DNA of 64,000 nt from Polyangium spumosum (GTDB lineage Bacteria; Myxococcota_A; Polyangia; Polyangiales; Polyangiaceae): positions 434,001 through 498,000 of the forward strand of contig NZ_WJIE01000003.1 of NCBI RefSeq assembly GCF_009649845.1, written 5' to 3'. Made by a program: the position numbers and the translations under genes. This document shows, piece by piece, positions 17,307 through 28,501 of this stretch (positions are counted from its first letter, which is position 1; every line of letters begins with the position of its first letter). The notes below the pieces were generated by a model, which did no database searches, was not told the DNA's origin, and saw only the letters and a program-made list of their open reading frames with translations.

Positions 17307-17621
17307 TCATTCGTCAGACCCCGCCCACCGAAGCCGCACGAGACCTTCCCCACGAGCCACGAGGCGCGCCGAGCAAGCGAGCCGCTGCGCAGCCGGCGCG
17401 CCGAAGATGTCGAGCACCTCGGCCTCGTCCGGCGAAGGCGGCGCGAGCAACGAGGCGCCTTCGAGGACCTCGACGAGGCACGTGCCGCAGCTCGCGGAGC
17501 GGCAGGAAAAGGAGACGGGCGCGCGGCACGCATCGGAGACGTCGACGAGCGCGTCGCCAGGCTCGGCGCTCGCGCCCGCTGCAGGGCCGAGCTCGTTCGC
17601 GAGGAACTCGACGCGGATCAC
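17307..17621 (-). CDS. Plant-type [2Fe-2S] ferredoxin
   Basis: The 104-residue protein has ligands C40, C45 and C48 (C-x4-C-x2-C in SCRSASCGTC) and a fourth at C83 (LACSARL), the plant-type pattern. An acidic, proline-bearing stretch (PPSPDEAEVLD) separates them, as in soluble ferredoxins. The start is taken at GTG 17621; the long open frame upstream overlaps the flavoenzyme gene and is not protein-like. It is divergent from the flavin-dependent oxygenase 86 bases away and could donate electrons to it, though halogenases normally use reduced FAD from a reductase. Confidence 0.8.
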   Translation of the reverse strand: MIRVEFLANELGPAAGASAEPGDALVDVSDACRAPVSFSCRSASCGTCLVEVLEGASLLAPPSPDEAEVLDIFGAPAAQRLACSARLVARGEGLVRLRWAGSDE

Positions 17622-17707
17622 GACGCACCTGTAACGGATGCGGCGCGCGCCGTCGACCAGGCGACGGGAGCATTGGCGACGTGGAGCGAGCGCGATATCC
17701 AGGGGCG

Positions 17708-18955
17708 ATGGAGAAGCGTGGCTGGGATGTGTTGATCCTGGGGGGCGGGCCCGGTGGGTCCACGCTCGCCGCGAGCCTCGCGCGACGTGGGCGGCGGGCG
17801 CTCGTGCTCGAACGAGAGAGGTTCCCGCGGTTTCACATCGGCGAGTCGCTCTTGCCTCGTTCGCGTGAGGTCTTCGAGGAGCTCGGCGTGGACGAGGAGC
17901 TCGATCGGAGGTTCTTGCGCAAGTACGGCGCGCGTTTCCTCTGCGGGGCGACGGGGCGCGAGAGCACGTACCGCTTCGCGGAGAGCTTCGAGCCGAGGTT
18001 CCATCACGCCTATCAGGTCGAGCGGGCCGAGTTCGATCAGGTGCTGCTCGAGCACGCGCGCAAGCTCGGCGCCGAGGTGCGGGAAGAGTGGGAGGCGAAG
18101 GACGTGCTCTTCGATGGGAGCCGCGCCGTCGGGGTGCGCGCGAAGAACCTCCGCGAGCCCTCCGAGGTGGTGGAGCTCTTCGCGCCGATCGTCGTCGACG
18201 CGACGGGGCGCGACACGCTCCTGGCGTCACGGACGCGGCGCAAGGCGAGCATCACGCGGCTCGACAAGACCGCGCTGTTCTCGCACTACCGAGGCGCGTT
18301 CCGGCAGAGCGGGCAGGACGAGGGGAACATCCAGATCGTGATCTTCGAGCACGGTTGGTTCTGGTTCATCCCCTTCCGCGGAGACGTGACGAGCGTGGGC
18401 GTGGTCGTCTCGTCTTCGTGGATGCAGCAGAAGCAGAAGGGCGAGCCGCTCGAAGCCTTTTACGATCGTACGTTCGCTCGATCGCCGCTCGCGGCCGAGC
18501 TCATCGCGGGCGCGGAGCGGCTCCGGCCCGTGAGCGCGCTGGCGGATTTCTCGTATCGCGTCGACCAGCTCGCGGGGGATGGCTGGCTCTTCGTCGGCGA
18601 CGCCGGCGGCTTCCTCGATCCGCTGTTCTCGACGGGCGCGCACCTCGCGATCAAGGGCGGCGCGCTCGCGGCCGAGGCGATCGATCAGGCGCTCCGCGCG
18701 GGCGACGTGTCGCGCGCGTCGTTCGTCGCGTACGAGGCGAACGTGCGGTACGCCGTCGATCTCTTCCTCGGCGTCGTGCAGAGCTTCTACGCGGGGCAGT
18801 TCCGCGAGACGTTGTTCGAGCCGAACCAGCGCCCGACGATCCGGAAGATCATCACGTCGATGCTCTCGGGCGACGTCTTCCACGTCGATCGCCGCCCGCC
18901 GTGGGCCTCGTTCCTCCGCGATCACTACCCCGCCGAGCTGCCCACGTTCGCCTGA
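17708..18955 (+). CDS. FAD-dependent halogenase-like monooxygenase
   Basis: The 415-residue protein has the FAD-binding fingerprint LILGGGPGGST at residues 9-19. The FHIGESLLP motif follows, shared by flavin-dependent halogenases and related oxidoreductases. WFWFIP near 217-222 fits the WxWxIP motif used to tell halogenases from hydroxylases. A second FAD contact, GDAGGFLDPLFSTG, stands near 297-310. I cannot assign the catalytic lysine, so it may be a halogenase, a hydroxylase or a geranylgeranyl-reductase-like enzyme. ATG 17708 gives a conventional N-terminus just before the Rossmann strand. No biosynthetic cluster surrounds it, so the substrate is unknown. Confidence 0.8.
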   Translation: MEKRGWDVLILGGGPGGSTLAASLARRGRRALVLERERFPRFHIGESLLPRSREVFEELGVDEELDRRFLRKYGARFLCGATGRESTYRFAESFEPRFHHAYQVERAEFDQVLLEHARKLGAEVREEWEAKDVLFDGSRAVGVRAKNLREPSEVVELFAPIVVDATGRDTLLASRTRRKASITRLDKTALFSHYRGAFRQSGQDEGNIQIVIFEHGWFWFIPFRGDVTSVGVVVSSSWMQQKQKGEPLEAFYDRTFARSPLAAELIAGAERLRPVSALADFSYRVDQLAGDGWLFVGDAGGFLDPLFSTGAHLAIKGGALAAEAIDQALRAGDVSRASFVAYEANVRYAVDLFLGVVQSFYAGQFRETLFEPNQRPTIRKIITSMLSGDVFHVDRRPPWASFLRDHYPAELPTFA

Positions 18956-18962
18956 AGGAGCG

Positions 18963-19271
18963 CTACTTCGAGGGCAACGTGTCGAGGTTCTGCTTGCACG
19001 TCGCCGCGAGCCCTTCCTTGCCGCCGGGCGTCTGCGCGGCTTCACGCCACGCCTTCTGCATCGCCTTGAATCCAGGTTCACGCGCGGCGCGCGCCTCCTC
19101 GGGCAAACCCTCGAGGAAGGCCTCCATCTTCTTCACGTACGCGTCGCACTCCGCGACGCCGATCGCGCCCTCGGACTCCGCAGCGGTCCCCTCCGCGTCG
19201 TCGCTGCTCTTGCCGCAGCCGAACATCAGCAGGGAAGCCGCGCAGACCCACACGATCGACTCTCTTCGCAT
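18963..19271 (-). CDS. Small secreted lipoprotein
   Basis: The 102-residue product has a signal sequence with a probable lipidation cysteine C19 (LLMFGC), an acidic Ser/Asp/Glu linker and a short helical domain. That domain has two cysteines, C42 and C92, likely to form a disulfide. The ATG at 19271 is preceded by GGAGACGGA. I do not recognise the domain. It sits between the flavoenzyme (convergent, 7 bases) and the methyltransferase. Confidence 0.75.
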   Translation of the reverse strand: MRRESIVWVCAASLLMFGCGKSSDDAEGTAAESEGAIGVAECDAYVKKMEAFLEGLPEEARAAREPGFKAMQKAWREAAQTPGGKEGLAATCKQNLDTLPSK

Positions 19272-19357
19272 CTCGGTCCGTCTCCGTGAGAAGCCGGCGC
19301 GCATCCTGCCACACGCGGCCCCGGTGGGGACAGTTCGTGACGGGGCGGCGCACGGCG

Positions 19358-20608
19358 CTAGTCGCGGATGAGCAGGATCGCGTGCTCCCGGCGCGGGCGC
19401 GAGGCGAAGGCGCGGGCGGTGGGCGCGTGGAAGTGCGGGCGCGGCTGCGAAGCGACGGCGTCGAGGCGGAGAAACGCGCGCGGCGCCACGCGGCGGATGA
19501 CGTCGACGGAGTAGACGGGGCGACCCGCGACGACGCTGTCGGCGAGCAGGAGGATCGCGCACGCCCTGGGGCGCATGACGCGGCCGAGCGCGGCGAGGAC
19601 GTCGCCGATCTCGCGCTCCCAGCGCGTCACGCCCTCCGAGGGGCCCATGGGATCGAGCCTGCGACGAGCGCCGATCTCGGCGCGCTCGAAGCGCTCGGGG
19701 CGAAGGCGGAGCCAGCGCAGGCGCGCCTCGTGATGCGCGAGGTAGTCGTAGACGCCCGGATACGGCGGTGACGTGACGACGAGGTCGATCGAGCGATCGT
19801 CGATGCCCTCGAGGCGGCGCGCGTCGCCTTCGAGCACACGCGCGGGCGGCGCGGACGCGAGCCTCGTCTCGACCTCGGCGCGGCGCTGCGCGAGCTCCTC
19901 GGCCTTGCGCACGAAGAGGCGCGCGGCGTAACCCGAGGCGATGCGGCGCTCGAGCTCGCGCTCGGAGGTGTCGGAGGTGCGGCGGCTCAATTTGGTGAGG
20001 ATCGACGAGAGCACGAGCTCGAGCTCGGCGCGCGTGGTGAGGCCATCGACGCGATCGATCCCGGCGCGCACGCCGTCGAGCTCGAGGAGGACGTGACGAT
20101 CGAAGAGGGCGAGGTCTTCCGGGCCGTAACGCCGCGTGGGTCCACTCTTGGCCTTGCGGCGCTCGTCGGCGAAGGCCGCGACCGCGCGCGCGGCCTCGAG
20201 GAGCGCGGCGCGATCGGCCTCCGTGGTGTCGCGAAGCTTGAGCGCGGCGAGGCGCACGGCGAGCGGGTTCGCGTCGACGCCGACGGCCTTTCGGCCAAGG
20301 AGACGCGCCTCGACGAGCACCGTGCCGCTGCCGCAGAACGGATCGAGCACGGCGTCGCCGGGGCGCGAGAAGGACTCGACGAGCCGCTGCGCGGTGACCG
20401 GGTGCATACGCGCCGGGTAGCTGTGGAAGCCGTGCACGTGCGCGCGCGCGGCCTCCTCGGCGACCTCGGACGGGGGCACGTCGAGCGCCGCGACGAGCAA
20501 CGCGCCGCGGCTGGGATCCCCCTCGATGGTCGTCTCGCCACCGACGTGGGAGAGCGCGCGGCGCACGTTGGGCTTCGTCCGCTCGCTTGGCTTGGTTCGT
20601 TCGCGCAT
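19358..20608 (-). CDS. DNA methyltransferase (N4-cytosine/N6-adenine type)
   Basis: The 416-residue protein carries FHSYPARMHP at residues 61-70 and the SAM-binding motif DPFCGSGT at 89-96, followed by VGVDANP. The amino-methyltransferase catalytic motif TSPPY stands near 279-283. The order, SAM motif before SPPY with a preceding Y-P-A-R/K box, fits a known group of bacterial DNA methylases. No restriction endonuclease is next to it, so it is probably an orphan or regulatory methyltransferase; the target sequence is unknown. Its ATG overlaps the stop of the zinc-ribbon gene by one base, so the two are probably co-translated. Confidence 0.82.
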   Translation of the reverse strand: MRERTKPSERTKPNVRRALSHVGGETTIEGDPSRGALLVAALDVPPSEVAEEAARAHVHGFHSYPARMHPVTAQRLVESFSRPGDAVLDPFCGSGTVLVEARLLGRKAVGVDANPLAVRLAALKLRDTTEADRAALLEAARAVAAFADERRKAKSGPTRRYGPEDLALFDRHVLLELDGVRAGIDRVDGLTTRAELELVLSSILTKLSRRTSDTSERELERRIASGYAARLFVRKAEELAQRRAEVETRLASAPPARVLEGDARRLEGIDDRSIDLVVTSPPYPGVYDYLAHHEARLRWLRLRPERFERAEIGARRRLDPMGPSEGVTRWEREIGDVLAALGRVMRPRACAILLLADSVVAGRPVYSVDVIRRVAPRAFLRLDAVASQPRPHFHAPTARAFASRPRREHAILLIRD

Positions 20609-21375
20609 CAGAGCTTCTCGCGCGTGACGCCGGGCGCGCGCGCCTCGGCCTCGGCTTCGGCTTCGGCTTCGGCCTCCATCGCCGCGAGGTCGGGTTTGTC
20701 CGGGGAGGCGCCGATCCGCAGGCGGGAGAGGCTCCCGTCGTTGCGGACGATCTCGTGCGCCTCGAGCAGCGCGAGCAGCTCCTCGGCCTGCGGCTCCGCG
20801 ATCGGCATCGCCTCGGCGAGCTTGCGCGCCGTGACCGGCCCCTCGATCTGCGAAGCCACGTCCGCCGCGACCGAGATCCACGCCTCGTCGAGCGCAGGCT
20901 CGATCTCCTTGCCCCGCGCCCGCGAGCGCGCGACGAACCACGCGCCCAGCGCGGCGAGCGGGCCGGCCGTGAACAAACTGACGAGGACAAACCCGAGGCC
21001 CGGGTTCACCACGCCGATGACGCCGAGCAGCCCGTACAGCGCGAGCAGGCCGATCGTGCCGGCGAGCGCGACACCCGTGAACACCGCGGCCGCGCGGTTC
21101 TTCGCGCGGCCCTTGCGCGCGAGCTCGGCCCGCTTCAGCGCCGAGACCTCCTTGCCGCTCCGCCGCAGCTTCTTCCTGTCGAGCGGCACGCGCGGGCCGC
21201 CGCACACGTCGCAGCGGAACCGGAGCTCCGCGTCCCGCGTGGCCCCCGCCGTGGCGCCGCAGTGGGGACAAACCTCCATGCGTTGCGAGGTCCCGCAGCG
21301 AGGACAAACGGGCGCCCCGGCAGGGACGTCGACGCCGCAAGCGACGCAGCGGCCGTCTTCCGGTTTGGACGTCAC
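20608..21375 (-). CDS. Zinc-ribbon membrane protein
   Basis: The 255-residue protein starts with two zinc-ribbon modules: C10-x2-C13/C24-x2-C27 and C36-x2-C39/C55-x2-C58. A basic segment and two hydrophobic segments near 90-135 follow. A cytoplasmic helical region ends in an alternating Glu/Ala tail (EAEAEAEAEA). The part near 170-225 (EAWISVAADVASQIEGPVTARKLAEAM) could be a small winged-helix-like domain. The GTG at 21375 has a GAGGG site. It is translationally coupled to the DNA methyltransferase downstream. No function is recognised. Confidence 0.75.
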   Translation of the reverse strand: MTSKPEDGRCVACGVDVPAGAPVCPRCGTSQRMEVCPHCGATAGATRDAELRFRCDVCGGPRVPLDRKKLRRSGKEVSALKRAELARKGRAKNRAAAVFTGVALAGTIGLLALYGLLGVIGVVNPGLGFVLVSLFTAGPLAALGAWFVARSRARGKEIEPALDEAWISVAADVASQIEGPVTARKLAEAMPIAEPQAEELLALLEAHEIVRNDGSLSRLRIGASPDKPDLAAMEAEAEAEAEAEARAPGVTREKL

Positions 21376-21563
21376 GACGCCCTCGCGCCTTTCAGAGCGG
21401 GCATGATGAACACGGTCGCGTGCATCATGGGCGCATCTAATCCGACGCGAGCCCCACGGCCAGAGGAGAGCGCACCGATCCTCGCTCCGGGCCCGGCGCA
21501 CGTGGACGGGCGCCCGACCGGGACGGCGCGGTTCGCTTCCCGAGGGCGCGCGGACGTGCCAAC

Positions 21564-22181
21564 ATGACGGGCATGCGGGGACGGTGGACCCGGACGGGCC
21601 GGAGCGCTGCAGCGTGGAGCGTGGCCGCCGGTTATGCGCTCCTCGCGGTGCTCGCGACCGCGCTCGCCCTGGCGCTCCGGGACGGCACGCCGTGGGTCCA
21701 CCCGGATCCGTGGCTCGCCCTGACGCCCACGGTCGGAACGCTCACGAGCGCTCTCTTCGGCATCGCGCTCGCCATGATCCTCGTGGTCACGACGCGCTTC
21801 GCGGTGGGACGGTTCGCCTGGGCGCGTCGCCTGCACGGCGAGCTTCGTCCGGTCGCGAAGGATCTTTCCGTCGGGCAGATCTTCATCCTCGCGGGCCTGT
21901 CGAGCCTCGGCGAGGAGATCCTCTTTCGTGGGCTGCTCACGCCGGTGATCGGCGTCATCGGGTCGGGCGTGCTCTTCGGTCTGCTGCATCAGATCCGCGG
22001 GCCGAGCCGCTGGGTCTGGACGGCGTGGGCGACGGCGGTGGGCCTGCTTCTCGGCGCGATCTTCGCGGCCACGGGCTCGCTCGTCGGCCCGCTGCTCGCG
22101 CATGCGATCGTGAACGCGGTGAACCTCGGTTACTTGCGCGATCACGACCCGGGCAACGATCCCGAGCAGAACCTCGCCTGA
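21564..22181 (+). CDS. CPBP-family intramembrane glutamic protease
   Basis: The 205-residue membrane protein has all motifs of the CPBP (Abi/Rce1-like) family: E117-E118 with R122 in EEILFR, F138 and H142 in FGLLH, and H180 with N184 in HAIVN. Members cleave CAAX-like or peptide substrates within the membrane, and some are linked to bacteriocin self-immunity. The substrate here is unknown. The gene diverges from the zinc-ribbon gene and ends four bases before the convergent response-regulator gene. Confidence 0.85.
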   Translation: MTGMRGRWTRTGRSAAAWSVAAGYALLAVLATALALALRDGTPWVHPDPWLALTPTVGTLTSALFGIALAMILVVTTRFAVGRFAWARRLHGELRPVAKDLSVGQIFILAGLSSLGEEILFRGLLTPVIGVIGSGVLFGLLHQIRGPSRWVWTAWATAVGLLLGAIFAATGSLVGPLLAHAIVNAVNLGYLRDHDPGNDPEQNLA

Positions 22182-22185
22182 AGGT

Positions 22186-23997
22186 TCAGCGCTTCTTGTC
22201 GTTGCTCGGCCCCGTCTGCGGGTGACGCGGCGGGAGCGGCGGAGGCGCGGGACGCACGCCGCTGTCGCTGAGATCGGGACGCGTCTGCGTGGGGAGACGC
22301 GGCGGCGGCGTGGGCGAACGCGGCACCGGGCCCGTGCCCGTGCCCGGATGCGGCAGCGGCGGAGGCGTGCTCTTCGAATGGGCGCCCGGAGCCTGCCCCG
22401 GGGCGCGCGGCGCGGGACCAGGGGCGGACGGACGCGTGTACGCCGGATACTCGCCGCTCGTGCGGGAAGGCGTGATCTGCTGTCGCGGCGGCGGCCCCGG
22501 CAGGCGCGTCGCGCCTCCGGGCGCGCGGGGGGGTGGTCCGGGCAAACCCCCCGCGGTCCGCGTGGGCGCGGGCCGGCCCGGCGGCGGACCTGGCAGACCT
22601 GCAGAGACCGCGGGCCTCGCGGGCGGCGTGAGGCGCGGCGGAGGGCCACCCGGCAAGCGCGGCGCCATCGCGCCCGGACGAACCGGCCCCGCGCCGTACC
22701 CCGCGCCGGGTCGTACTGCGCCCGCGTTCGTCGTGGTCAACCCCATGCCGGGGCGCCGCGGCGCTCCGCCCGAGTTCGGGCGATAGGCCGGCGCGCCTTC
22801 GAGATCCTCCTCGTCGAGCTGGTATTCGGACGCGGGGGTCTCGTCGACCTCGTCGAGCGATTCGGCGGAGAGCTCGGTGAGCTCTCCCGGCTCCTCGACG
22901 AGCTGCGCTTCGTCGCCGTACAGCGACTCGGGGACGAGCTCCTGCGAGCCCGGCACGGCTTCCGCGCGGCCGCCGCTCGGCGGCGCGGCGACCGGCTCGT
23001 CCATGCCGAAGTCGGCCCAGTCGTAGTAGGCCTTCCGATCCGCGGCTTCTTGATCGTCGTGCGCGTGCGCCTGCGCTTGCGCGGCGGCGGCGGCGCGGGG
23101 CGCGTGGGGCTTCGGCGCTTCGGCGAACGCCTTCGACGAAGGAGGACCGAGGTCGGTGTGCCGCGACGGAGGCCCGCCCATCGAGGGCGCGGAGAGGCGC
23201 GTGGAGGGCGCGGCCTTGCTCGAACGCGGCTGCTCGCCGTTGTGCACGCTCTCGTCTTCGAGGCGCACGGCCTCGAGCAAGAGGTGACCGATCGGCTGCG
23301 CATTTCCGGACGGCGGGCGATCGGGCTGCGGGACGAACGAGAACCGACCGACCTTCCAGCCGAGGATCGAGCGCAGGATCGTGATCGCGTCGGTGCTCGT
23401 GCCGCCGATGGTCCCGGACACGATGAACCCGGAGGCGACGTCGAGCTGCACCTTGCGTTTTTTGCTGACGACCTCGACCACGCCCGTGCGTCGCTCGAGC
23501 TCGAGCACCGTGAGCACGGTGGCGATCGACATCTGACTGAGGTCGCCCTGGATCGCCGTCGTCTCGGTCGTGGACGAGGGCGGGACGGAGACGAGCGAGT
23601 CGCGCCGCTTGCGCAAGCGCCACGCCATCTGCACGAGCGCGCCGACCTGCGCGACGACCTCGTCGACGCGGAAGGGCTTCGTCATGTACGCATCGGCGCC
23701 GACGTGAAACCCTTCGAGCCGCGCCTCTTGATCGTCGAGGGCGGAGAGGAAGAGGAAGGGCGTCACCGACACGCGCGAGGGCTGCGTGCGGACGTTCCGC
23801 GCGACCCAGTAGCCGTCGTTGTCCGGCAGATCGATGTCGCAGATGATGCAGTCCGGCTCGCGATCGCAGGCCGTATCGAGGCCTGCTTGCGCGGTGCTGC
23901 AGACGATGACGTCGTAGCCTGCGTCACGGATCGCGCCCGAGAGCAGGCTGCTGACCCACTCGTCGTCTTCGATCACGAGCACGAGCCCTCGGGGCAT
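22186..23997 (-). CDS. Response regulator with PATAN domain and long proline-rich tail
   Basis: The 603-residue protein starts with a receiver domain at about 5-125: acidic pair D11-D12, phosphoacceptor D54 in CDIDLPDNDG and conserved K106 in TKPF. A PATAN/DUF4388 domain follows near 149-235 (QGDLSQMSIATVLTVLELE, then GTSTDAITILRSILGW). Such domains occur in delta-proteobacterial two-component proteins with roles in motility and signalling. The remaining 350 residues are an acidic linker (residues about 330-440) and a Pro/Gly/Arg-rich disordered tail. No DNA-binding domain is seen, so output is probably by protein contact. The ATG at 23997 has a weak ribosome site. Confidence 0.85.
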   Translation of the reverse strand: MPRGLVLVIEDDEWVSSLLSGAIRDAGYDVIVCSTAQAGLDTACDREPDCIICDIDLPDNDGYWVARNVRTQPSRVSVTPFLFLSALDDQEARLEGFHVGADAYMTKPFRVDEVVAQVGALVQMAWRLRKRRDSLVSVPPSSTTETTAIQGDLSQMSIATVLTVLELERRTGVVEVVSKKRKVQLDVASGFIVSGTIGGTSTDAITILRSILGWKVGRFSFVPQPDRPPSGNAQPIGHLLLEAVRLEDESVHNGEQPRSSKAAPSTRLSAPSMGGPPSRHTDLGPPSSKAFAEAPKPHAPRAAAAAQAQAHAHDDQEAADRKAYYDWADFGMDEPVAAPPSGGRAEAVPGSQELVPESLYGDEAQLVEEPGELTELSAESLDEVDETPASEYQLDEEDLEGAPAYRPNSGGAPRRPGMGLTTTNAGAVRPGAGYGAGPVRPGAMAPRLPGGPPPRLTPPARPAVSAGLPGPPPGRPAPTRTAGGLPGPPPRAPGGATRLPGPPPRQQITPSRTSGEYPAYTRPSAPGPAPRAPGQAPGAHSKSTPPPLPHPGTGTGPVPRSPTPPPRLPTQTRPDLSDSGVRPAPPPLPPRHPQTGPSNDKKR

Positions 23998-24133
23998 TGG
24001 CGGAACCGTATCACGTGCGCCCTTCGGGGGGCCAAGTGGCAAGGGGGCCGCCCGGTCGGTTTCGTCCGGGCAGCGGCCGGCCCGGGCTGGAATCGGCCCG
24101 CCGTCGGGACCTTTCGGCGCTAAGCTGGGCCCC

Positions 24134-25249
24134 GTGACGAAAGGAACCCGGATCGTGGTCGCCATGAGCGGCGGCGTCGACTCCTCCGTCGCGGCGGCGC
24201 GCCTCTGCGACGCCGGCTACGACGTCATCGGGGTGACACTGCACCTCTGGGACTACCCCGACGACCGGAGCGAGCGTGGTCGTTGCTGCGCGCCCGAGGA
24301 TCAACACGACGCCCGGCGCGCGGCCGATCACCTGGGCATCCCGCATTACACCTTCGATCGTCGCGAGCTCTTCCGCGCGCACGTGGTTGATCCGTTCGTC
24401 GACGCGTACCTCGAAGGCGAGACCCCGAGCCCGTGCGTCGCCTGCAACCGCTCGGTGAAGATGCGCGAGCTCTTCCCGCTGGCCGAGCGGCTCGGCGCGT
24501 CGTTCGTCGCGACGGGGCACTACGCGCGCACGGAGATCGGCGAGGACGGGCGGGGGCGGCTCTATCGGGGGAAGGATCGCGTCAAGGATCAGAGCTACTT
24601 CCTGCACATGCTGCGCGAGGACGAGCTACGAAGGCTGGTCCTGCCGCTCGGCGACGCGACGAAGGAAGAGGTGCGCGCCGAGGCGCACGCGCGGCGGATC
24701 CCACGCGCGGACAAGGGCGAGAGCCAGGAGCTTTGTTTCGTCCCGAGCGGCGGATACGGCGCGTTCGTCGAGAACCGCGCGGGGCGGGAGCGCGTTCGTC
24801 CGGGCCCGATCGTCGACGAGCGAGGGCGCACGGTGGGGCAACACGAGGGCGTGCATCGGTTCACGATCGGCCAGCGAAAAGGCATCGGCGTGGCGCTCGG
24901 GCGGCCGGCGTTCGTGGTGGGGATCGACGCGGAGTCGGGCGCGGTGCGGCTCGGCGGCGAGGACGCGCTGCTCGCGACGGGCGCGCTGCTCGAGGCGGGC
25001 GCGTGGAGCTTCGACGTGACGTTCCCGCTCGAGGCCGACGTGCGGGTGCGCGCGCGTCACGAGGGAGAACGCGCGACGATCGAGCGCGTGGTCGATCCGG
25101 ACGAAGGCGAGGTGCTCGTCGCGCGCTTCCGCACGCCGGTGAAGGCCGTATCTCCCGGTCAGGTGGCGGTGGCCTACGACGGCGACCGTGTCTACGGCGG
25201 CGCCTTGATCAAGGCTGCGATCCACGGGAGCGCCGGAGGCGCCGCATGA
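24134..25249 (+). CDS. mnmA: tRNA-specific 2-thiouridylase MnmA
   Basis: MnmA puts sulfur on U34 of Lys, Glu and Gln tRNAs, using ATP and sulfur relayed from IscS. The 371-residue product has the PP-loop SGGVDSS at residues 12-18. The two catalytic cysteines are C101 (SPCVACN) and C201 (ELCFV). GHYAR and KDQSYFLH are family motifs. It starts at a GTG. The IscS needed upstream in the relay is encoded in this window about 17 kb away. The downstream lipoprotein gene begins within its stop codon (ATGA). Confidence 0.96.
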   Translation: MTKGTRIVVAMSGGVDSSVAAARLCDAGYDVIGVTLHLWDYPDDRSERGRCCAPEDQHDARRAADHLGIPHYTFDRRELFRAHVVDPFVDAYLEGETPSPCVACNRSVKMRELFPLAERLGASFVATGHYARTEIGEDGRGRLYRGKDRVKDQSYFLHMLREDELRRLVLPLGDATKEEVRAEAHARRIPRADKGESQELCFVPSGGYGAFVENRAGRERVRPGPIVDERGRTVGQHEGVHRFTIGQRKGIGVALGRPAFVVGIDAESGAVRLGGEDALLATGALLEAGAWSFDVTFPLEADVRVRARHEGERATIERVVDPDEGEVLVARFRTPVKAVSPGQVAVAYDGDRVYGGALIKAAIHGSAGGAA

Positions 25250-25893
25250 GGGCGCGCGCCTCCCTCGTGGCCTCGACGCTCTTTGCGCTCGGCGTGATGG
25301 GCTGCTCGCTCGGCCAGGGTGAAGGCGAGGTCAAGAGCGACGCGCTCGTCGCCAAGGAGTGCTGGTTCGACGCCTACGATCTGAAGCCCGACTTCTTCGC
25401 GGCCGTGCCGTACCGCGAGACGCTCCAGATGCGGGTGCAGCGCGGGACGGATTTGCAGGAGGTCTCGGACGGGCTCGCGGTGCTCGTGGAGGACGTGGGC
25501 CAGATCCGCGAGGAGCTGCTCGGCAAGCCGCTCGACGTGACGCTCTCGCCGGGCGTCTTGCCCCCTGGCTCGGATTTCCCCGACCCGCCGCCCGAGGGTC
25601 AGCCGGCGATTCACATCGCGCTCTACCTCCAGCGCTCCTGCCACAACCAGAACGTGATCCTCTACGCCGTGGATGGCTCGGTCACGTTTCATTCGCTCTT
25701 CAGCGGTGATCCGAACGAGGCGGACGCGACGGAGAAGTACACGGACGCGGAGTTCGACGTGTGGATGGGTGATCCCCGCGACGCCCCCGTCGACGCGCCC
25801 GCCAACGAGATCCCGAAGGATCTGCAATCACGTGTGACGGGCTTCTTCCGCTTCTACTTCGAGCGCGGCCAGCCCGGTCAGCCCTTCCCCTGA
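25246..25893 (+). CDS. Secreted lipoprotein of unknown function
   Basis: The 215-residue product has a signal sequence with a probable lipobox (GVMGC, C20). The mature part starts acidic and has a conserved-looking ECWFDAYDLKPDFFAAVPYRETLQMRVQRG segment; shown in parts it is C39-W-F-D and P-Y-R-E-T-L. A single further cysteine stands in QRSCHNQN, possibly paired with C39. I recognise no family. The ATG overlaps the mnmA stop by four bases, so translation is coupled even though the functions look unrelated. Confidence 0.75.
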   Translation: MRARASLVASTLFALGVMGCSLGQGEGEVKSDALVAKECWFDAYDLKPDFFAAVPYRETLQMRVQRGTDLQEVSDGLAVLVEDVGQIREELLGKPLDVTLSPGVLPPGSDFPDPPPEGQPAIHIALYLQRSCHNQNVILYAVDGSVTFHSLFSGDPNEADATEKYTDAEFDVWMGDPRDAPVDAPANEIPKDLQSRVTGFFRFYFERGQPGQPFP

Positions 25894-26051
25894 GTTTTCG
25901 ACGCTCGGGGGGCTCACGGGCGAGCCGGGTGATGCCCCCGAAACCCCGCTTCCTTTGCGTGCGAGCCCGCTGAACATCCGGAAGCGACCATGCCCTCGCT
26001 GGCGTGCATGGAAAGTGGAAGCGTTTTCGCGGTAGGATTCATCAACGCGTC

Positions 26052-28490
<2,439 letters not shown>

Positions 28491-28501
28491 CCTTCGGCCC
28501 G

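Noticed and set aside
24134-25893. A sulfur-related role for the lipoprotein overlapping mnmA
   Set aside because: The only link is the four-base overlap. The protein is exported and has no motif tied to tRNA thiolation.
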